Positions 1 through 7,774 of a stretch of DNA of 64,000 nucleotides are shown here, piece by piece. A model generated the notes under the pieces. The model saw only the letters and a list, made by a program, of their open reading frames with translations. It was not told the DNA's origin and ran no database searches. Made by a program: the position numbers and the translations under genes. How positions within the stretch are numbered: position 1 is the first letter of the stretch; every line of letters starts with the position of its first letter. Source of the stretch: Leucobacter exalbidus (GTDB taxonomy: Bacteria > Actinomycetota > Actinomycetes > Actinomycetales > Microbacteriaceae); contig NZ_JAFIDA010000001.1 of assembly GCF_017834145.1 (NCBI RefSeq), positions 1,426,001-1,490,000 of the forward strand, written 5' to 3'.

Positions 1-547
1 TCTCTCTCCCGAGCAGCTGCGGGCGGCAGCGCTCACGGTGCGCGACGCCGCCGAGGGCACGGGCGTGATGCTGCGCGAGGCGCTCACCGCGCTGCGTGGC
101 ATCGCCGAGGTTCCCGGATCAGGTCACCCCACCCCCTCAGCGTCGTCGCTCGCCGCACGCGTCGCCACGGCCCAGGCCCGCGGCCTCACGGTCACGCTGC
201 GCTGGTGGGGCCTGAATCAGCAAGACCTCGACCGCGATCATGAGCGCGCCGGGGTACTGGCGAGCATCGTCGACGAGATCCTCATCAACGCCATCAAGTA
301 CGCCCCCGATGAGCCGCTCGCAATCGATGTCTCGGTGCAGCAGGCACAGCAAACCCCGGCCGCGACCCACCAGCTCAGGCTGCTCGCCAGCAACCCGCTC
401 CCCCAGCACACACCACCCTCAGCGATCGGCACAGGGTTCGGGCTCATCGGCCTCACCGAACGCGCCGCCCTCATCGGCGGCGGAGCCCACTACGGCACCA
501 CCACCGACGCCCACTTTCAAGTCGATGTCTGGATCCCCTGGGCGTAA
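1..547 (+). CDS. Two-component sensor histidine kinase, C-terminal part (5' truncated by window edge)
   Basis: The reading frame is open to the left edge, so this is the 3' part of a longer gene; a GTG at 38 is probably internal. What remains is a histidine-kinase ATPase domain: an N-box-like stretch (VDEILINAIKYAPDEP) and a G-box (GTGFGLIGLTERAALIGGG), the arrangement of NarX/LiaS/DesK-type kinases that pair with LuxR-type regulators. The phospho-accepting histidine and any sensor or membrane part lie outside the window. The response-regulator gene follows 11 nt downstream, so the two are almost certainly co-transcribed partners. The signal sensed cannot be inferred. Confidence 0.85.
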   Translation, partial: LSPEQLRAAALTVRDAAEGTGVMLREALTALRGIAEVPGSGHPTPSASSLAARVATAQARGLTVTLRWWGLNQQDLDRDHERAGVLASIVDEILINAIKYAPDEPLAIDVSVQQAQQTPAATHQLRLLASNPLPQHTPPSAIGTGFGLIGLTERAALIGGGAHYGTTTDAHFQVDVWIPWA

Positions 548-558
548 AGGAACACACC

Positions 559-1458
559 ATGCACACCACCCCAAACCCCCACACCCCGGCCGACGCCACA
601 AGCGCCGACCCCAGCACAATCACAGACCCGACCACCAGCTCAGCCCCCGCCCACGAACCCGACCCCATTCGGGTACTCATCGTCGACGACGAAGCCCTCA
701 TGCGCGCGGGCCTCAAACTCATGATCGACGGCGCGACGGGCCCAGGCGACACCCGCCGCATCTCGGTCGTGGGCGAGGCCGCAGACGGGGCAGAGGCGCT
801 CGCCGCAGCGCACACGCTAGACCCCGATGTGATCGTGATGGATATTCGCATGCCCGGCATGAACGGCATCGACGCCACCCGCGCCCTGCAGGCCGCAGAT
901 TCGCGCGCCCGCATCATCATGCTTACCGCGTTCGACACCGACGAGTTCATTCTCGATTCGCTGCGCGGCGGAGCGGTGTCATTCCTCTTGAAGGATTCGG
1001 CGCCCGCCCTCGTGCTCTCGGCGGTGCGCGACGCAGCTGCTGGCGATTCGCGGCTCTCGCCCGCGGTGATGGCGCGGCTCGTGGAGCTCGCGAGCGTGCG
1101 CCCCGATCCTGCGCAGGCACAGCCGCAATCTCCCGCGCAGGCGACGATGCAGGCGACGATGCAGGCGACGATGCCAGGAGAGGTGCCACGCGCGCCGCTG
1201 CCGCCTGTGGGATCCGGATCATTCCCCGCCACCGCCGCGCTCGCCCCCGCACCGATTCCCGACGGCATCACGCCCAGGGAGTGGGAGGTGGCGCTGTTCA
1301 TCGCCCAGGGCGTCTCGAACAAAGACATCGCGGCGGCGCTCTACATCTCGGTGTCGACGGTGAAGACGCACCTCGCGAGCCTGTCGTCGAAGCTGCAGGT
1401 GATCAACCGCACGCAGATCGCGATGCGCGTGGGCGCGCACCAGGCGCAGCACGGCTAA
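559..1458 (+). CDS. NarL/LuxR-family response regulator
   Basis: A 299-residue two-component response regulator that should act as a DNA-binding transcription factor after phosphorylation by the kinase encoded just upstream. The receiver domain spans about residues 36-155, with the acidic pair D43/D44, the phospho-acceptor D95 in VIVMDIRMPG, and the conserved K145 (FLLKD). A LuxR-type helix-turn-helix lies near residues 238-290 (ITPREWEVA ... VSTVKTHLASL). The linker, about residues 180-235, is unusually long and holds three exact QATM repeats (194-205) encoded by a 12-nt tandem repeat. A purine-rich ribosome site (AAAGGA) precedes the ATG. The 34-residue N-terminal extension is Thr/Pro rich. 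The regulon is unknown. Confidence 0.93.
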   Translation: MHTTPNPHTPADATSADPSTITDPTTSSAPAHEPDPIRVLIVDDEALMRAGLKLMIDGATGPGDTRRISVVGEAADGAEALAAAHTLDPDVIVMDIRMPGMNGIDATRALQAADSRARIIMLTAFDTDEFILDSLRGGAVSFLLKDSAPALVLSAVRDAAAGDSRLSPAVMARLVELASVRPDPAQAQPQSPAQATMQATMQATMPGEVPRAPLPPVGSGSFPATAALAPAPIPDGITPREWEVALFIAQGVSNKDIAAALYISVSTVKTHLASLSSKLQVINRTQIAMRVGAHQAQHG

Positions 1459-1468
1459 TGCGTGCGCG

Positions 1469-1846
1469 CTACTGCTGCCCGGCGCGAATCGCGCGCAGGT
1501 GCTGCGGCCCCGGATCAACGGCATGCGACGCATACTCGGGGTGCTTGGTGAGCCATTTGGCGACGTAGGGGCAGACGGGCACGATGGCGAATCCGCGCGC
1601 GATGACGTCATCGATGACGGCCTGCACGAGCACCGAGGCGAGGCCCTGGCCGGCGTAGGCGTCGTCGACTCCGGTGTGAAACAGCACTCGCTGGGTCGCG
1701 TTATCTGCGACCACGTCGACGTAGGACTCTTCGCCAGCGACGATCGCGGCGGGGGCGGTTGTCTCGCCAGGCTCTTCGCCGTTGTCGAGCAGCACGTAGC
1801 GTGACTCGGCGGGGCGGTCAGCCACTGTAAAGCGTTCGTGGGTCAT
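1469..1846 (-). CDS. GNAT-type N-acetyltransferase (YjdJ-like)
   Basis: A 125-residue protein of the small single-domain GNAT type (GNAT_acetyltr_2, YjdJ-like). The acetyl-CoA binding loop is seen as DDAYAGQGLASVLV near residues 60-73, followed by the helix that normally packs on the pantetheine arm, and the typical ending with CPYVAKWLTKHPEY. The substrate is unknown; relatives are usually annotated only as N-acetyltransferases. A GGAG ribosome site lies just before the ATG. The gene converges with the response-regulator gene, only 10 bp away, with no clear terminator between them. Confidence 0.85.
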   Translation of the reverse strand: MTHERFTVADRPAESRYVLLDNGEEPGETTAPAAIVAGEESYVDVVADNATQRVLFHTGVDDAYAGQGLASVLVQAVIDDVIARGFAIVPVCPYVAKWLTKHPEYASHAVDPGPQHLRAIRAGQQ

Positions 1847-1865
1847 GGGGTTTCTCCGTTCAACC

Positions 1866-1951
1866 GGTGGGGGTGCTTGCGGTGGGGGTACTTGCGGTGA
1901 GTGAGCAGCTGGGTTAACTCAGAATTCTTGTAGTTCTTGTAGTTCCTGTAG
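1866..1951. repeat. Two short tandem repeats between the GNAT and pirin genes
   Basis: Two exact or near-exact direct repeats sit in this intergenic stretch. A 15-bp unit (GGTGGGGGTGCTTGC) occurs twice at 1866-1895 with one change, and a 9-bp unit (TTCTTGTAG) occurs three times at 1925-1951 with one change in the last copy. They are downstream of the pirin gene and upstream of the GNAT gene. No function is implied by the sequence; they look like slippage products. Confidence 0.7.
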
Positions 1952-1960
1952 TTCAGCCGA

Positions 1961-2971
1961 CTACGCGCGCGGCTGCAATCGCGCGATTGGCAGTGGCGGT
2001 GCCGGCAGTGGCGGGAGTTGCCCCGCCGGAAACTCGCCGAACAGGGGGCGCTTGCCGGCGTCACGCTGATCCGGAGCATCCAGCCCCATCTCAGCCTGGT
2101 AGCGCCTGCGATACTCAGCGATTTCATCGTGGTCGCGGCCGATAAAATTCCACCACATCACGATCTCTTCGCCCAGCGGCACCCCGCCGAGCAAGATCAC
2201 CCGGGCGCCCTCGGGGCCGGCCGTGATCGTGAGCGTGTCAGCGCCCGCGGGCACGTAGGCGAGCTCGCGATGCGCGGCCCGCACGCCGTTGACCTCGATG
2301 CTGGCGTTCTCGGCGAGCGCGGCGTATTCGAAGTCGCGGCGCGTGGTGAGCGAGATCGTGGCGCCCGGATCGAGCAGCAGCTCGGCGCCCAGCAGCTCGG
2401 GGGTGCGGGTGTCGACGGGCGAGACCGCCTCGGCGAGCTCGCCGATGAAGACGCGGGCGGTGGCTCCGGGCCCGGCAACCCCCTCGATCGTGACCGGATC
2501 AGGCGCGTAGTGCTCGAAGTGGTTTTCGCTGTGCCGCGTCGCTTCGGGCAGCGCGTACCAGAGCTGCACGCCGTGCAGCGTGCGCACCTCGGGGCCGCTG
2601 ATCTCTTGGTGCGTGATGCCGCGGCCCGCGATCATCAGGTTCAGTTCGCCGGGCAGCACCCCGGCCGCGGTGCCACCCGAGTCAAGGTGCTCGATGCGGC
2701 CGGTGAACAGCCACGAGACGGTGGCGAGCCCGGTGTGCGGATGCCTGGGCACCTCCATTCCGCCGCTCTCGGCGACCTCATCGGGGCCGTAATGGTCAAG
2801 AAAACACCAGGCGCCCACGAGCGACCGCTGGCGCTGCGGCAGCGTGCGGTACACGGTCATCGCGCGAATACCGCCGAGCGGCACAAGCCTGGGGTCAAGC
2901 ACCTCAACCCCCGAGCACGGCTCCCCCGCGCCCAGCTGTGTGAAGCCGGGCAGCGCGTCAGGATTACTCAT
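1961..2971 (-). CDS. Pirin family protein
   Basis: A 336-residue bicupin protein of the pirin family. The N-terminal cupin carries the expected iron ligands H77 and H79 (RHPHTGLATVSW), H121 and E123 (ITHQEISG), and the C-terminal pirin domain follows (about residues 190-290). Family members are metal-dependent proteins with quercetinase activity in some bacteria or regulatory roles in others; the role here is not visible from sequence. The gene starts 12 bp after the stop of the AhpD-like gene, so they probably form an operon linked to oxidative or electrophile stress. Confidence 0.93.
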   Translation of the reverse strand: MSNPDALPGFTQLGAGEPCSGVEVLDPRLVPLGGIRAMTVYRTLPQRQRSLVGAWCFLDHYGPDEVAESGGMEVPRHPHTGLATVSWLFTGRIEHLDSGGTAAGVLPGELNLMIAGRGITHQEISGPEVRTLHGVQLWYALPEATRHSENHFEHYAPDPVTIEGVAGPGATARVFIGELAEAVSPVDTRTPELLGAELLLDPGATISLTTRRDFEYAALAENASIEVNGVRAAHRELAYVPAGADTLTITAGPEGARVILLGGVPLGEEIVMWWNFIGRDHDEIAEYRRRYQAEMGLDAPDQRDAGKRPLFGEFPAGQLPPLPAPPLPIARLQPRA

Positions 2972-2983
2972 CGCGGGCCCCGG

Positions 2984-3457
2984 TTATCGCAGCAGTTTGC
3001 CATCGTCTGAGCGCGGCCGCACCGGGTGCTCGCTCAGAATCGAGATGCGGTTAAACGTGTTGATCGCGACGCTCACCCATTCGGCGGCGGCGAAGGCGTC
3101 TTCACCGAGCACGAGCTGGGCGCCCGCAAGATCGGCCTTGGCGTCTTCGCTCAGCGGCAGCTGGGTGGCGGCCTCGGCGACGGCGAGCACGGCCTTCTCG
3201 CGTTCGGAGAAGATATCGGTTTCGCGCCAGGCCGGCAGCAGGTCGAGCTTTTGCTGGGCGAGGCCCGCCTGCCTGGCCTGGCGGCCGTGCAGATCGAGAC
3301 AGAACGCGCACCCGTTCAGCTGCGAGGCACGCAGCTTGATGAGCTCGGCTTCTTCAACGCTGAGCCCCTTCGCGAGGGCGGCCTCGCGCACCGCATTCGA
3401 AAAGGCTTGGGCGGCGCCCCACGCATCGGGCATCACCTTGTCAATATACGGGCGCAT
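2984..3457 (-). CDS. Carboxymuconolactone decarboxylase / AhpD-like protein
   Basis: A 157-residue all-helical AhpD-like protein. The active-site signature is clear: C50 and C53 in NGCAFCLDLH with the histidine H57 three residues on, as in alkylhydroperoxidase D, where the cysteine pair transfers electrons to peroxide-reducing partners. This protein is therefore more likely a peroxidase or thiol reductase than a decarboxylase. A strong GAGGAGA ribosome site precedes the ATG. It is the first gene of a probable two-gene operon with the pirin gene. Confidence 0.92.
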   Translation of the reverse strand: MRPYIDKVMPDAWGAAQAFSNAVREAALAKGLSVEEAELIKLRASQLNGCAFCLDLHGRQARQAGLAQQKLDLLPAWRETDIFSEREKAVLAVAEAATQLPLSEDAKADLAGAQLVLGEDAFAAAEWVSVAINTFNRISILSEHPVRPRSDDGKLLR

Positions 3458-3608
3458 GTTTCTCCTCGCTGCACGCGGGCGGTGAAATGCCGCCTCTTCG
3501 CTCTCAGCCCTATCTTGGCAGCTGGGATGGTTGGGGAACAGTCTTTCCGCTGTGAGGTGACCGTCGCAAGCTAGCGCTGAATAATATGCACTTTTACGTT
3601 TTCTCGAT

Positions 3609-3614
3609 TAGCCT
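3609..3614 (+). promoter_or_regulatory. -10 element for a leaderless mRNA (antitoxin-like gene)
   Basis: TAGCCT fits the actinobacterial TANNNT -10 pattern and ends 6 nt before the ATG at 3621. No ribosome-binding site is present in between, so transcription probably starts at or next to the start codon. No good -35 hexamer is seen. Confidence 0.5.
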
Positions 3615-3620
3615 GGCCAT

Positions 3621-3875
3621 ATGTCCGAGCAAAGCTCACTCAAGATCCCTACAACGGTCATTGCCCGAAAAGGAATCGCTTACCTCACGTCTCAGGCGCA
3701 AAAGCGACCAGTCACGCTGACGAACCACGGTCTACCTGTCGCGGTCGTAATGTCCCATGCCGAGCACGATGAGCAGCGGCGCACGCTCAAAAATGCTGAG
3801 CTGCGCATCCTCGAGATTGCAGCTTCCTTGGCCACAGGCCTCTCCCCCATAGCGACTTCGGCAGAAACCCGGTAG
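3621..3875 (+). CDS. Phd/YefM-like antitoxin, apparently orphan
   Basis: An 84-residue protein resembling the Phd/YefM antitoxin fold: the N-terminal part (KIPTTVIARKGIAYLTSQA, then PVTLTNHGLPVAVVMS) matches the usual pattern in which a short DNA-binding head ends with the xxPVAVxxS strand. Normal Phd antitoxins repress their own operon and neutralise a following toxin (Doc, YoeB, VapC). No toxin gene follows: 118 bp without a gene and then an ArsR regulator. It may be a solitary regulator or the relic of a toxin-antitoxin pair. The start is supported by a -10 element 6 nt upstream. Confidence 0.7.
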   Translation: MSEQSSLKIPTTVIARKGIAYLTSQAQKRPVTLTNHGLPVAVVMSHAEHDEQRRTLKNAELRILEIAASLATGLSPIATSAETR

Positions 3876-3954
3876 CGGCCGGCCCGCCCTCGAGACTCGG
3901 TAGGTTGCTCGTAGCGCGGGCGCCCGCAAGGGCATCCCGAATCGCCCCCTGATA

Positions 3955-3968
3955 TGATGAATTCATCA
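3955..3968. promoter_or_regulatory. Perfect 14-bp palindrome, candidate ArsR operator
   Basis: TGATGAATTCATCA is a perfect dyad 25 bp before the ArsR start codon and overlaps a -10 like TATGAT at 3953-3958. ArsR/SmtB repressors bind AT-rich dyads of this kind over their own promoter, so autoregulation of the ArsR-SulP operon is the natural reading. Confidence 0.65.
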
Positions 3969-3993
3969 AGTCAGAAAGTGGCAGGTATCGGTC

Positions 3994-4416
3994 ATGAAGC
4001 AAGAGCAGCGCCCGCTCTACGAAATCAAGGCGAACCTGTTTAAAGGTCTCGCGCACCCCTATCGCATTCGCATTCTTGAAATTCTTGCGAGCGCGCCCGA
4101 GGCCTCGGTGTCAGAAATGATCGCCGAAACCGGGCTCGAGGCTTCCCACCTCTCGCAGCACCTCGCCGTGCTGCGCCGTTACGGGCTCGTCACCTCTGAC
4201 CGCCGCGCGAGCGTCGTTTATTACCGGCTCGCGTTCGCGCAGGTCGCCGATCTCTTGCACGTGGCCCGTCAGCTGCTAGGCGAAGTGCTCAACAGCTCCA
4301 ACCAACAGCTCACGAGCCTCGACGAACTTCCCCTCATCGCGCAGGCAACAACTCACGGGAACGCCTCACCGGCCCACCCTGATCAGCTCGCCAACGTAAC
4401 TGGTGGTGCACGATGA
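3994..4416 (+). CDS. ArsR-family transcriptional regulator
   Basis: A 140-residue winged-helix repressor of the ArsR/SmtB family. The recognition helix region (ASHLSQHLAVLRRYGLV) lies near residues 49-65 and is followed by the beta wing (RRASVVYYRL). The protein contains no cysteine at all, so the thiolate metal sites of ArsR or CadC are absent; a non-metal signal or a His/Asp site must operate if it responds to a ligand. Its stop codon overlaps the start of the SulP transporter gene (ATGA), and a palindromic operator covers the promoter, so it probably controls its own operon and anion uptake. Confidence 0.9.
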   Translation: MKQEQRPLYEIKANLFKGLAHPYRIRILEILASAPEASVSEMIAETGLEASHLSQHLAVLRRYGLVTSDRRASVVYYRLAFAQVADLLHVARQLLGEVLNSSNQQLTSLDELPLIAQATTHGNASPAHPDQLANVTGGAR

Positions 4417-6101
4417 TGCGCGTCAAACGCAATATCTTGTCGCTGCTGCCCAACCGATCCGACTACTCGGGGCTGAAGAAAACCTGGCGCGCCGACCTCG
4501 TGGCCGGCATCACCGTCGGCATCGTCGCGCTCCCCCTCGCGCTCGCTTTCGGCGTCAGTTCGGGTGCTGGGGCCGAGGCCGGCCTCATCACGGCGATCGT
4601 GGCGGGCCTCGTCGCCGCCGTGTTCGGCGGCTCGAACGTGCAGGTCTCTGGCCCCACCGGAGCTATGGTTGTGGTGCTCGCCCCCATCGTCGCCAGCCAC
4701 GGCATCGCCGCGGTCGCCACCGTGAGCGTGATGGCCGGCATCATCGTGGTGATCGCGGGTGCGCTGCGCCTGGGCCGCACGGTCAGTTATATTCCGTGGC
4801 CCGTCATTGAGGGCTTCACCGTGGGCATCGGCGTGATTATCTTCATGCAGCAGGTGCCCTCGGCCGTCGGCTTCAACGCCGAAACCTCGGGAGCCACCAC
4901 GCTGAGCTCGAACGCCATCGTCGCGGCCTGGCAATCGGCCGCAGCGGTCGCATGGCCAGCAGCGCTTTTGCCACTTGCCGCCGTCTTGGTTGTCGCCATC
5001 ATCATGATTGCGCTGAGTCGCATCAGCGGCAAGCTGCCCGCCTCGTTCATCGCGATCGTGGTCGTGACGCTCGCCGTCATCGCGCTGCGGCTGCCCCTCG
5101 ACGCCATCGGCGAGCTGCCCACCTCGCTGCCGGCGCCCAGCATGCCGCCCATGGATCTTGCCGTGATCACGAGCCTCATGGGCCCGGCGCTCGCGGTGGC
5201 AGCTCTCGCGGCCATCGAGTCGCTGCTGTCCGCCCGAGTCGCAGCTTCCATGGCCGATACCGGCCCCGTGAACTCCGATCGTGAGCTCGTGGGGCAGGGC
5301 CTCGCCTCACTCGCCTCGGGATTTTTCGGTGGCATGCCCGCCACGGGAGCCATCGCGCGCACCGCGGTGAACGTAAGATCCGGGGCAAAGACACGCGCCT
5401 CAGCGATCGTGCACGCGCTCGCCCTCTTGATCGTGGTCTACGCGGCCGCAGGCGTCGTCGCGCTGATTCCGCTCGCGGCCCTCGCGGGCGTGCTGATGGT
5501 GACCGCGACGCGCATGATCTCGCTCAGCGTGGTGCGCCGGGTGCTGCGCTCGACCCGCGCTGACGCGATCGTGTTCATCGTCACCGCGGTCATCACCGTC
5601 AGCTTCGACCTCATCGTGGCGGTGGGCATCGGCATCGCGGCCGCCGCATTCTTCACGCTGCGGCGCATGAGCCTCGACGCCGGAGTGCAGCGCGAACCCC
5701 TGCCCGGCACCCCCGCCCCGGGCGACGACCGCATCGCCCTGTTTCGCATCGACGGATCACTGTTCTTCGCGGCCGCCGAGCGCATCTTGGATGAGATCAA
5801 CGACCAGCGCGGCGTCGAGGTCGTGGTGCTGCGGCTGTCGCAGGTGCGGCAGCTTGATGCGACCGGGGCCCACACGCTCGCCGAGCTCGTCACCGCGCTC
5901 GAGCGGCGCGGTGTGACCGTGCTCATCAAGGGGGTGCGCGAGCCACACCTGCGCCTGCTCGAAGCCATCGGCGCGATCGGGTCACTCAGGCACCCCAACC
6001 ACCTCTTCGGCGAGCTCGACGACGCGATCGCGCACGCGCGCAGCCACGTCACGCGTTCCGACGAGCGGGGCGCGACACCGGGCGCGCAAGCGGGCGCATA
6101 G
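4413..6101 (+). CDS. SulP-family anion transporter with STAS domain
   Basis: A 562-residue permease of the SulP/SLC26 family, which moves sulfate, bicarbonate, or other anions. The membrane part (about residues 25-420) begins with DLVAGITVGIVALPLALAFG, and contains the FGGSNVQVSGPTGAM segment typical of the substrate site. A cytosolic STAS domain follows (about residues 440-545, starting RIALFRIDGSLFF). ATGATG offers two possible starts, at 4413 and 4416; either couples translation to the ArsR gene. Substrate cannot be settled from sequence: bicarbonate or sulfate are both plausible. Confidence 0.93.
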   Translation: MMRVKRNILSLLPNRSDYSGLKKTWRADLVAGITVGIVALPLALAFGVSSGAGAEAGLITAIVAGLVAAVFGGSNVQVSGPTGAMVVVLAPIVASHGIAAVATVSVMAGIIVVIAGALRLGRTVSYIPWPVIEGFTVGIGVIIFMQQVPSAVGFNAETSGATTLSSNAIVAAWQSAAAVAWPAALLPLAAVLVVAIIMIALSRISGKLPASFIAIVVVTLAVIALRLPLDAIGELPTSLPAPSMPPMDLAVITSLMGPALAVAALAAIESLLSARVAASMADTGPVNSDRELVGQGLASLASGFFGGMPATGAIARTAVNVRSGAKTRASAIVHALALLIVVYAAAGVVALIPLAALAGVLMVTATRMISLSVVRRVLRSTRADAIVFIVTAVITVSFDLIVAVGIGIAAAAFFTLRRMSLDAGVQREPLPGTPAPGDDRIALFRIDGSLFFAAAERILDEINDQRGVEVVVLRLSQVRQLDATGAHTLAELVTALERRGVTVLIKGVREPHLRLLEAIGAIGSLRHPNHLFGELDDAIAHARSHVTRSDERGATPGAQAGA

Positions 6102-6121
6102 CCCGGGCCTCTATATACAGG

Positions 6122-6239
6122 GATCCGGAGCGAAGCACCTCTGCCCCAATGGGGCAGTGCCCCGATGAGGGCAGTGCCCAATCAGGGCAGTGCCCAATCA
6201 GGGCAGTGCCCCGATTGAGGCGGTGTCTCGCTCCGGATC
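6122..6239. repeat. Large inverted repeat enclosing four 16-18 bp mini-hairpin repeats
   Basis: Outer arms 6122-6139 and 6222-6239 are inverted copies matching at 16 of 18 positions (GATCCGGAGCGA...). Inside are a 6-bp stem hairpin (TGCCCC AAT GGGGCA, 6142-6156) and four tandem units starting GGGCAGTGCCC at 6152, 6169, 6185 and 6201, two of them identical 16-mers. Each unit can fold into a GGGC/GCCC mini-hairpin. The element lies between the convergent SulP and nucleosidase genes, and may serve as a bidirectional terminator or be a dispersed palindromic element. Confidence 0.8.
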
Positions 6240-6274
6240 GGCGCGTGAAGCCCGCTCGTTCGCGGGTTCGCGAG

Positions 6275-6838
6275 TTAGCGCAGGTTCGCCTCGTAAAACG
6301 CGCGCAGCTGCTCGCTCTTGCGGAACACGATCTGATCCCACTCTTCATCGGTGGTCGAGCTGTCAGCGAAGTCTGACGGAATCTTGAACAGCTGCAGCGG
6401 CACCTCGAAGCGGGCGCACACCTCGGCGTAGGCGTACGCCTCCATGTCGCAGAGGTTCGCGCCGAGGCTCGAAATGTGGGTGCGCTGCGCGTCATCCTTC
6501 ACGAACACGTCGCCGGTCGCGATCGTGGCCTGGCGCTCGGGCAGCAGCACCTCGCCCGCGGGGGTGAGCTGGGGCGAGGGCAGCGAGAAGTCGTGCTGCA
6601 CCACTCCGGTCACCTGGAAGACGTCTTCGAGGCTCAGGCGATCTTCACCGTCACCCACGACGCCCGCGGTGCCCAGCACAATGACGCGCTCAACCGGGCC
6701 CTCGGCGCGCGCAGCCGTGATGGCGTGCGCGAGCGATACCGCGGCGTTGATCTTGCCCACGCCCGTCACCAGGTGGGGGACGTCGGCGAAGGCCGAAGCC
6801 TCGTCGCGGTGGGCAAAGACGAGCAGCGTCTGAGTCAT
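6275..6838 (-). CDS. Nucleosidase / nucleoside phosphorylase superfamily protein
   Basis: A 187-residue protein of the PNP_UDP_1 fold, the family of 5'-methylthioadenosine/S-adenosylhomocysteine nucleosidases and purine phosphorylases. Seen are the N-terminal GVGKINAA strand-loop (residues 27-34), VIVLGTAGVVG, and the conserved NLCDMEAYAYAEVC segment whose Met-Glu pair binds the ribose hydroxyls, followed by IPSDFAD with the catalytic-position aspartate. At 187 residues it is shorter than typical 230-residue MTA/SAH nucleosidases, and the exact substrate is unclear. Given luxS 3.3 kb away, SAH nucleosidase is a reasonable but unproven guess. Confidence 0.8.
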   Translation of the reverse strand: MTQTLLVFAHRDEASAFADVPHLVTGVGKINAAVSLAHAITAARAEGPVERVIVLGTAGVVGDGEDRLSLEDVFQVTGVVQHDFSLPSPQLTPAGEVLLPERQATIATGDVFVKDDAQRTHISSLGANLCDMEAYAYAEVCARFEVPLQLFKIPSDFADSSTTDEEWDQIVFRKSEQLRAFYEANLR

Positions 6839-6978
6839 GGGGCTCCTTGGGGCAGTAACAATAAAGCAGTAAGTATGTGCGGTGACGCAGCCCGCAAGCC
6901 GATGCGACCTGCGGCGAGCGCGGTCGGCAGTGTGGCCTGCGCGTGCGGCGCGACCTGGTTAAGCGTAATACAGTCTGG

Positions 6979-7042
6979 TGTGCCGGTTCGCTGGGGTGCC
7001 CGTTAGCTGGTGTGCCTGTTAGCTGCTGTGCCCGCTAGTCGC
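6979..7042. repeat. Four 16-bp tandem repeats running into the TetR stop codon
   Basis: Four degenerate copies of a unit like TGTGCCTGTTAGCTGC start at 6979, 6995, 7011 and 7027. The last copy includes the TetR stop codon (complement at 7035-7037). The array lies between the start of the nucleosidase gene and the 3' end of the TetR gene. Confidence 0.7.
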
Positions 7043-7727
7043 GGCTCATTTGGCGCAGCAGGATGGTGAGTTCGGCGACGGCGGCCTCGGCGCCGGCTGT
7101 TTGGCGCTCGATCGTGGTGGTGAGCAGGTTACCGTCGAGCACCGCGGTGACCAGGCTGACGGCGACGTGGGAGTATCCGGTGCGGGTGAGCAGGTGCGCC
7201 AGCTGTTGTTGGGCTGCGTGTCGATGCGTTCTCGTGAGGGTGGCGAGCGTGGGGCTTTCGCGGGCGCAGTCCATGATGCCCCACAGGGTGCCGGTGACCG
7301 CTGCGTCGTCGAGGTCGGCGCCGTAGTAGATCTTGAGGGCGGCGCGGGCGGCGGGCTCAGGAGCTAGGGGCGCTGGGGTGGTGGGCTTGGGGGCTGTTGG
7401 TTCTGGGCCGGTGAGTTTTGGGGCGGCGCCGGCGAGGTGGTCGAGTACCTGCGCGGCTTCGATGTCGCGGGCGCGCTCGATCTCTTCGATGCAGGCGATT
7501 AAGAGGTCTTCGCGTGAGCGAAAGTAGTACCGCACGGCCCCCGGTGAAGAGTCGCTTTCTTCGGCGACCCCGCGGTGGGTGACCCCGGCGCTGCCGCTGG
7601 CCAGCAGCAACCTGAGAGCGGCGGCGAGCAGTTGCGCCCGGCGCTCGATCGAGCGCGCCTGTTCGGGCGGGTGGGGGGTGCCCGTTTCGCCCGTTTTCAC
7701 CGCAGCTCGGTCACTTCCAATGTTCAT
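7035..7727 (-). CDS. TetR-family transcriptional regulator
   Basis: A 230-residue TetR-type repressor. The N-terminal DNA-binding domain (about residues 28-75) contains the helix-turn-helix GVTHRGVAEESDSSPGAVRY followed by YFRSREDLL, the usual TetR sequence. The ligand-binding part has a Pro/Ala-rich insertion near residues 107-130 (PEPTAPKPTTPAP) that is probably an unstructured loop. The gene is divergent from an MFS efflux pump, with a 126-bp shared control region, so it probably represses that pump until a drug-like ligand binds. Confidence 0.92.
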   Translation of the reverse strand: MNIGSDRAAVKTGETGTPHPPEQARSIERRAQLLAAALRLLLASGSAGVTHRGVAEESDSSPGAVRYYFRSREDLLIACIEEIERARDIEAAQVLDHLAGAAPKLTGPEPTAPKPTTPAPLAPEPAARAALKIYYGADLDDAAVTGTLWGIMDCARESPTLATLTRTHRHAAQQQLAHLLTRTGYSHVAVSLVTAVLDGNLLTTTIERQTAGAEAAVAELTILLRQMSRD

Positions 7728-7749
7728 ACTTCAAATTCTGCCACAAATA

Positions 7750-7774
7750 ATACAGTTGCATCATTTTGTTGTAT
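7750..7774. promoter_or_regulatory. Weak dyad in the TetR/MFS divergent control region
   Basis: ATACA at 7750-7754 is mirrored by TGTAT at 7770-7774 within an AT-rich stretch unlike the surrounding DNA. It sits between the two divergent start codons where a TetR dimer would be expected to bind. The symmetry is poor inside the arms, so the exact operator is uncertain. Confidence 0.35.

Noticed and set aside
240..1568. A 442-codon plus-strand open frame
   Set aside because: It overlaps the kinase and response-regulator genes in another frame; its Arg/Pro/His-rich translation is the usual shadow of GC-rich coding DNA.
2018..3010. A 330-codon frame opposite the pirin gene
   Set aside because: Antisense to a clear pirin gene; the translation has no family features.
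6152..6218. Tandem repeats that could suggest a CRISPR array
   Set aside because: Units are only 16-18 bp, directly adjacent without spacers, and there are no cas genes.
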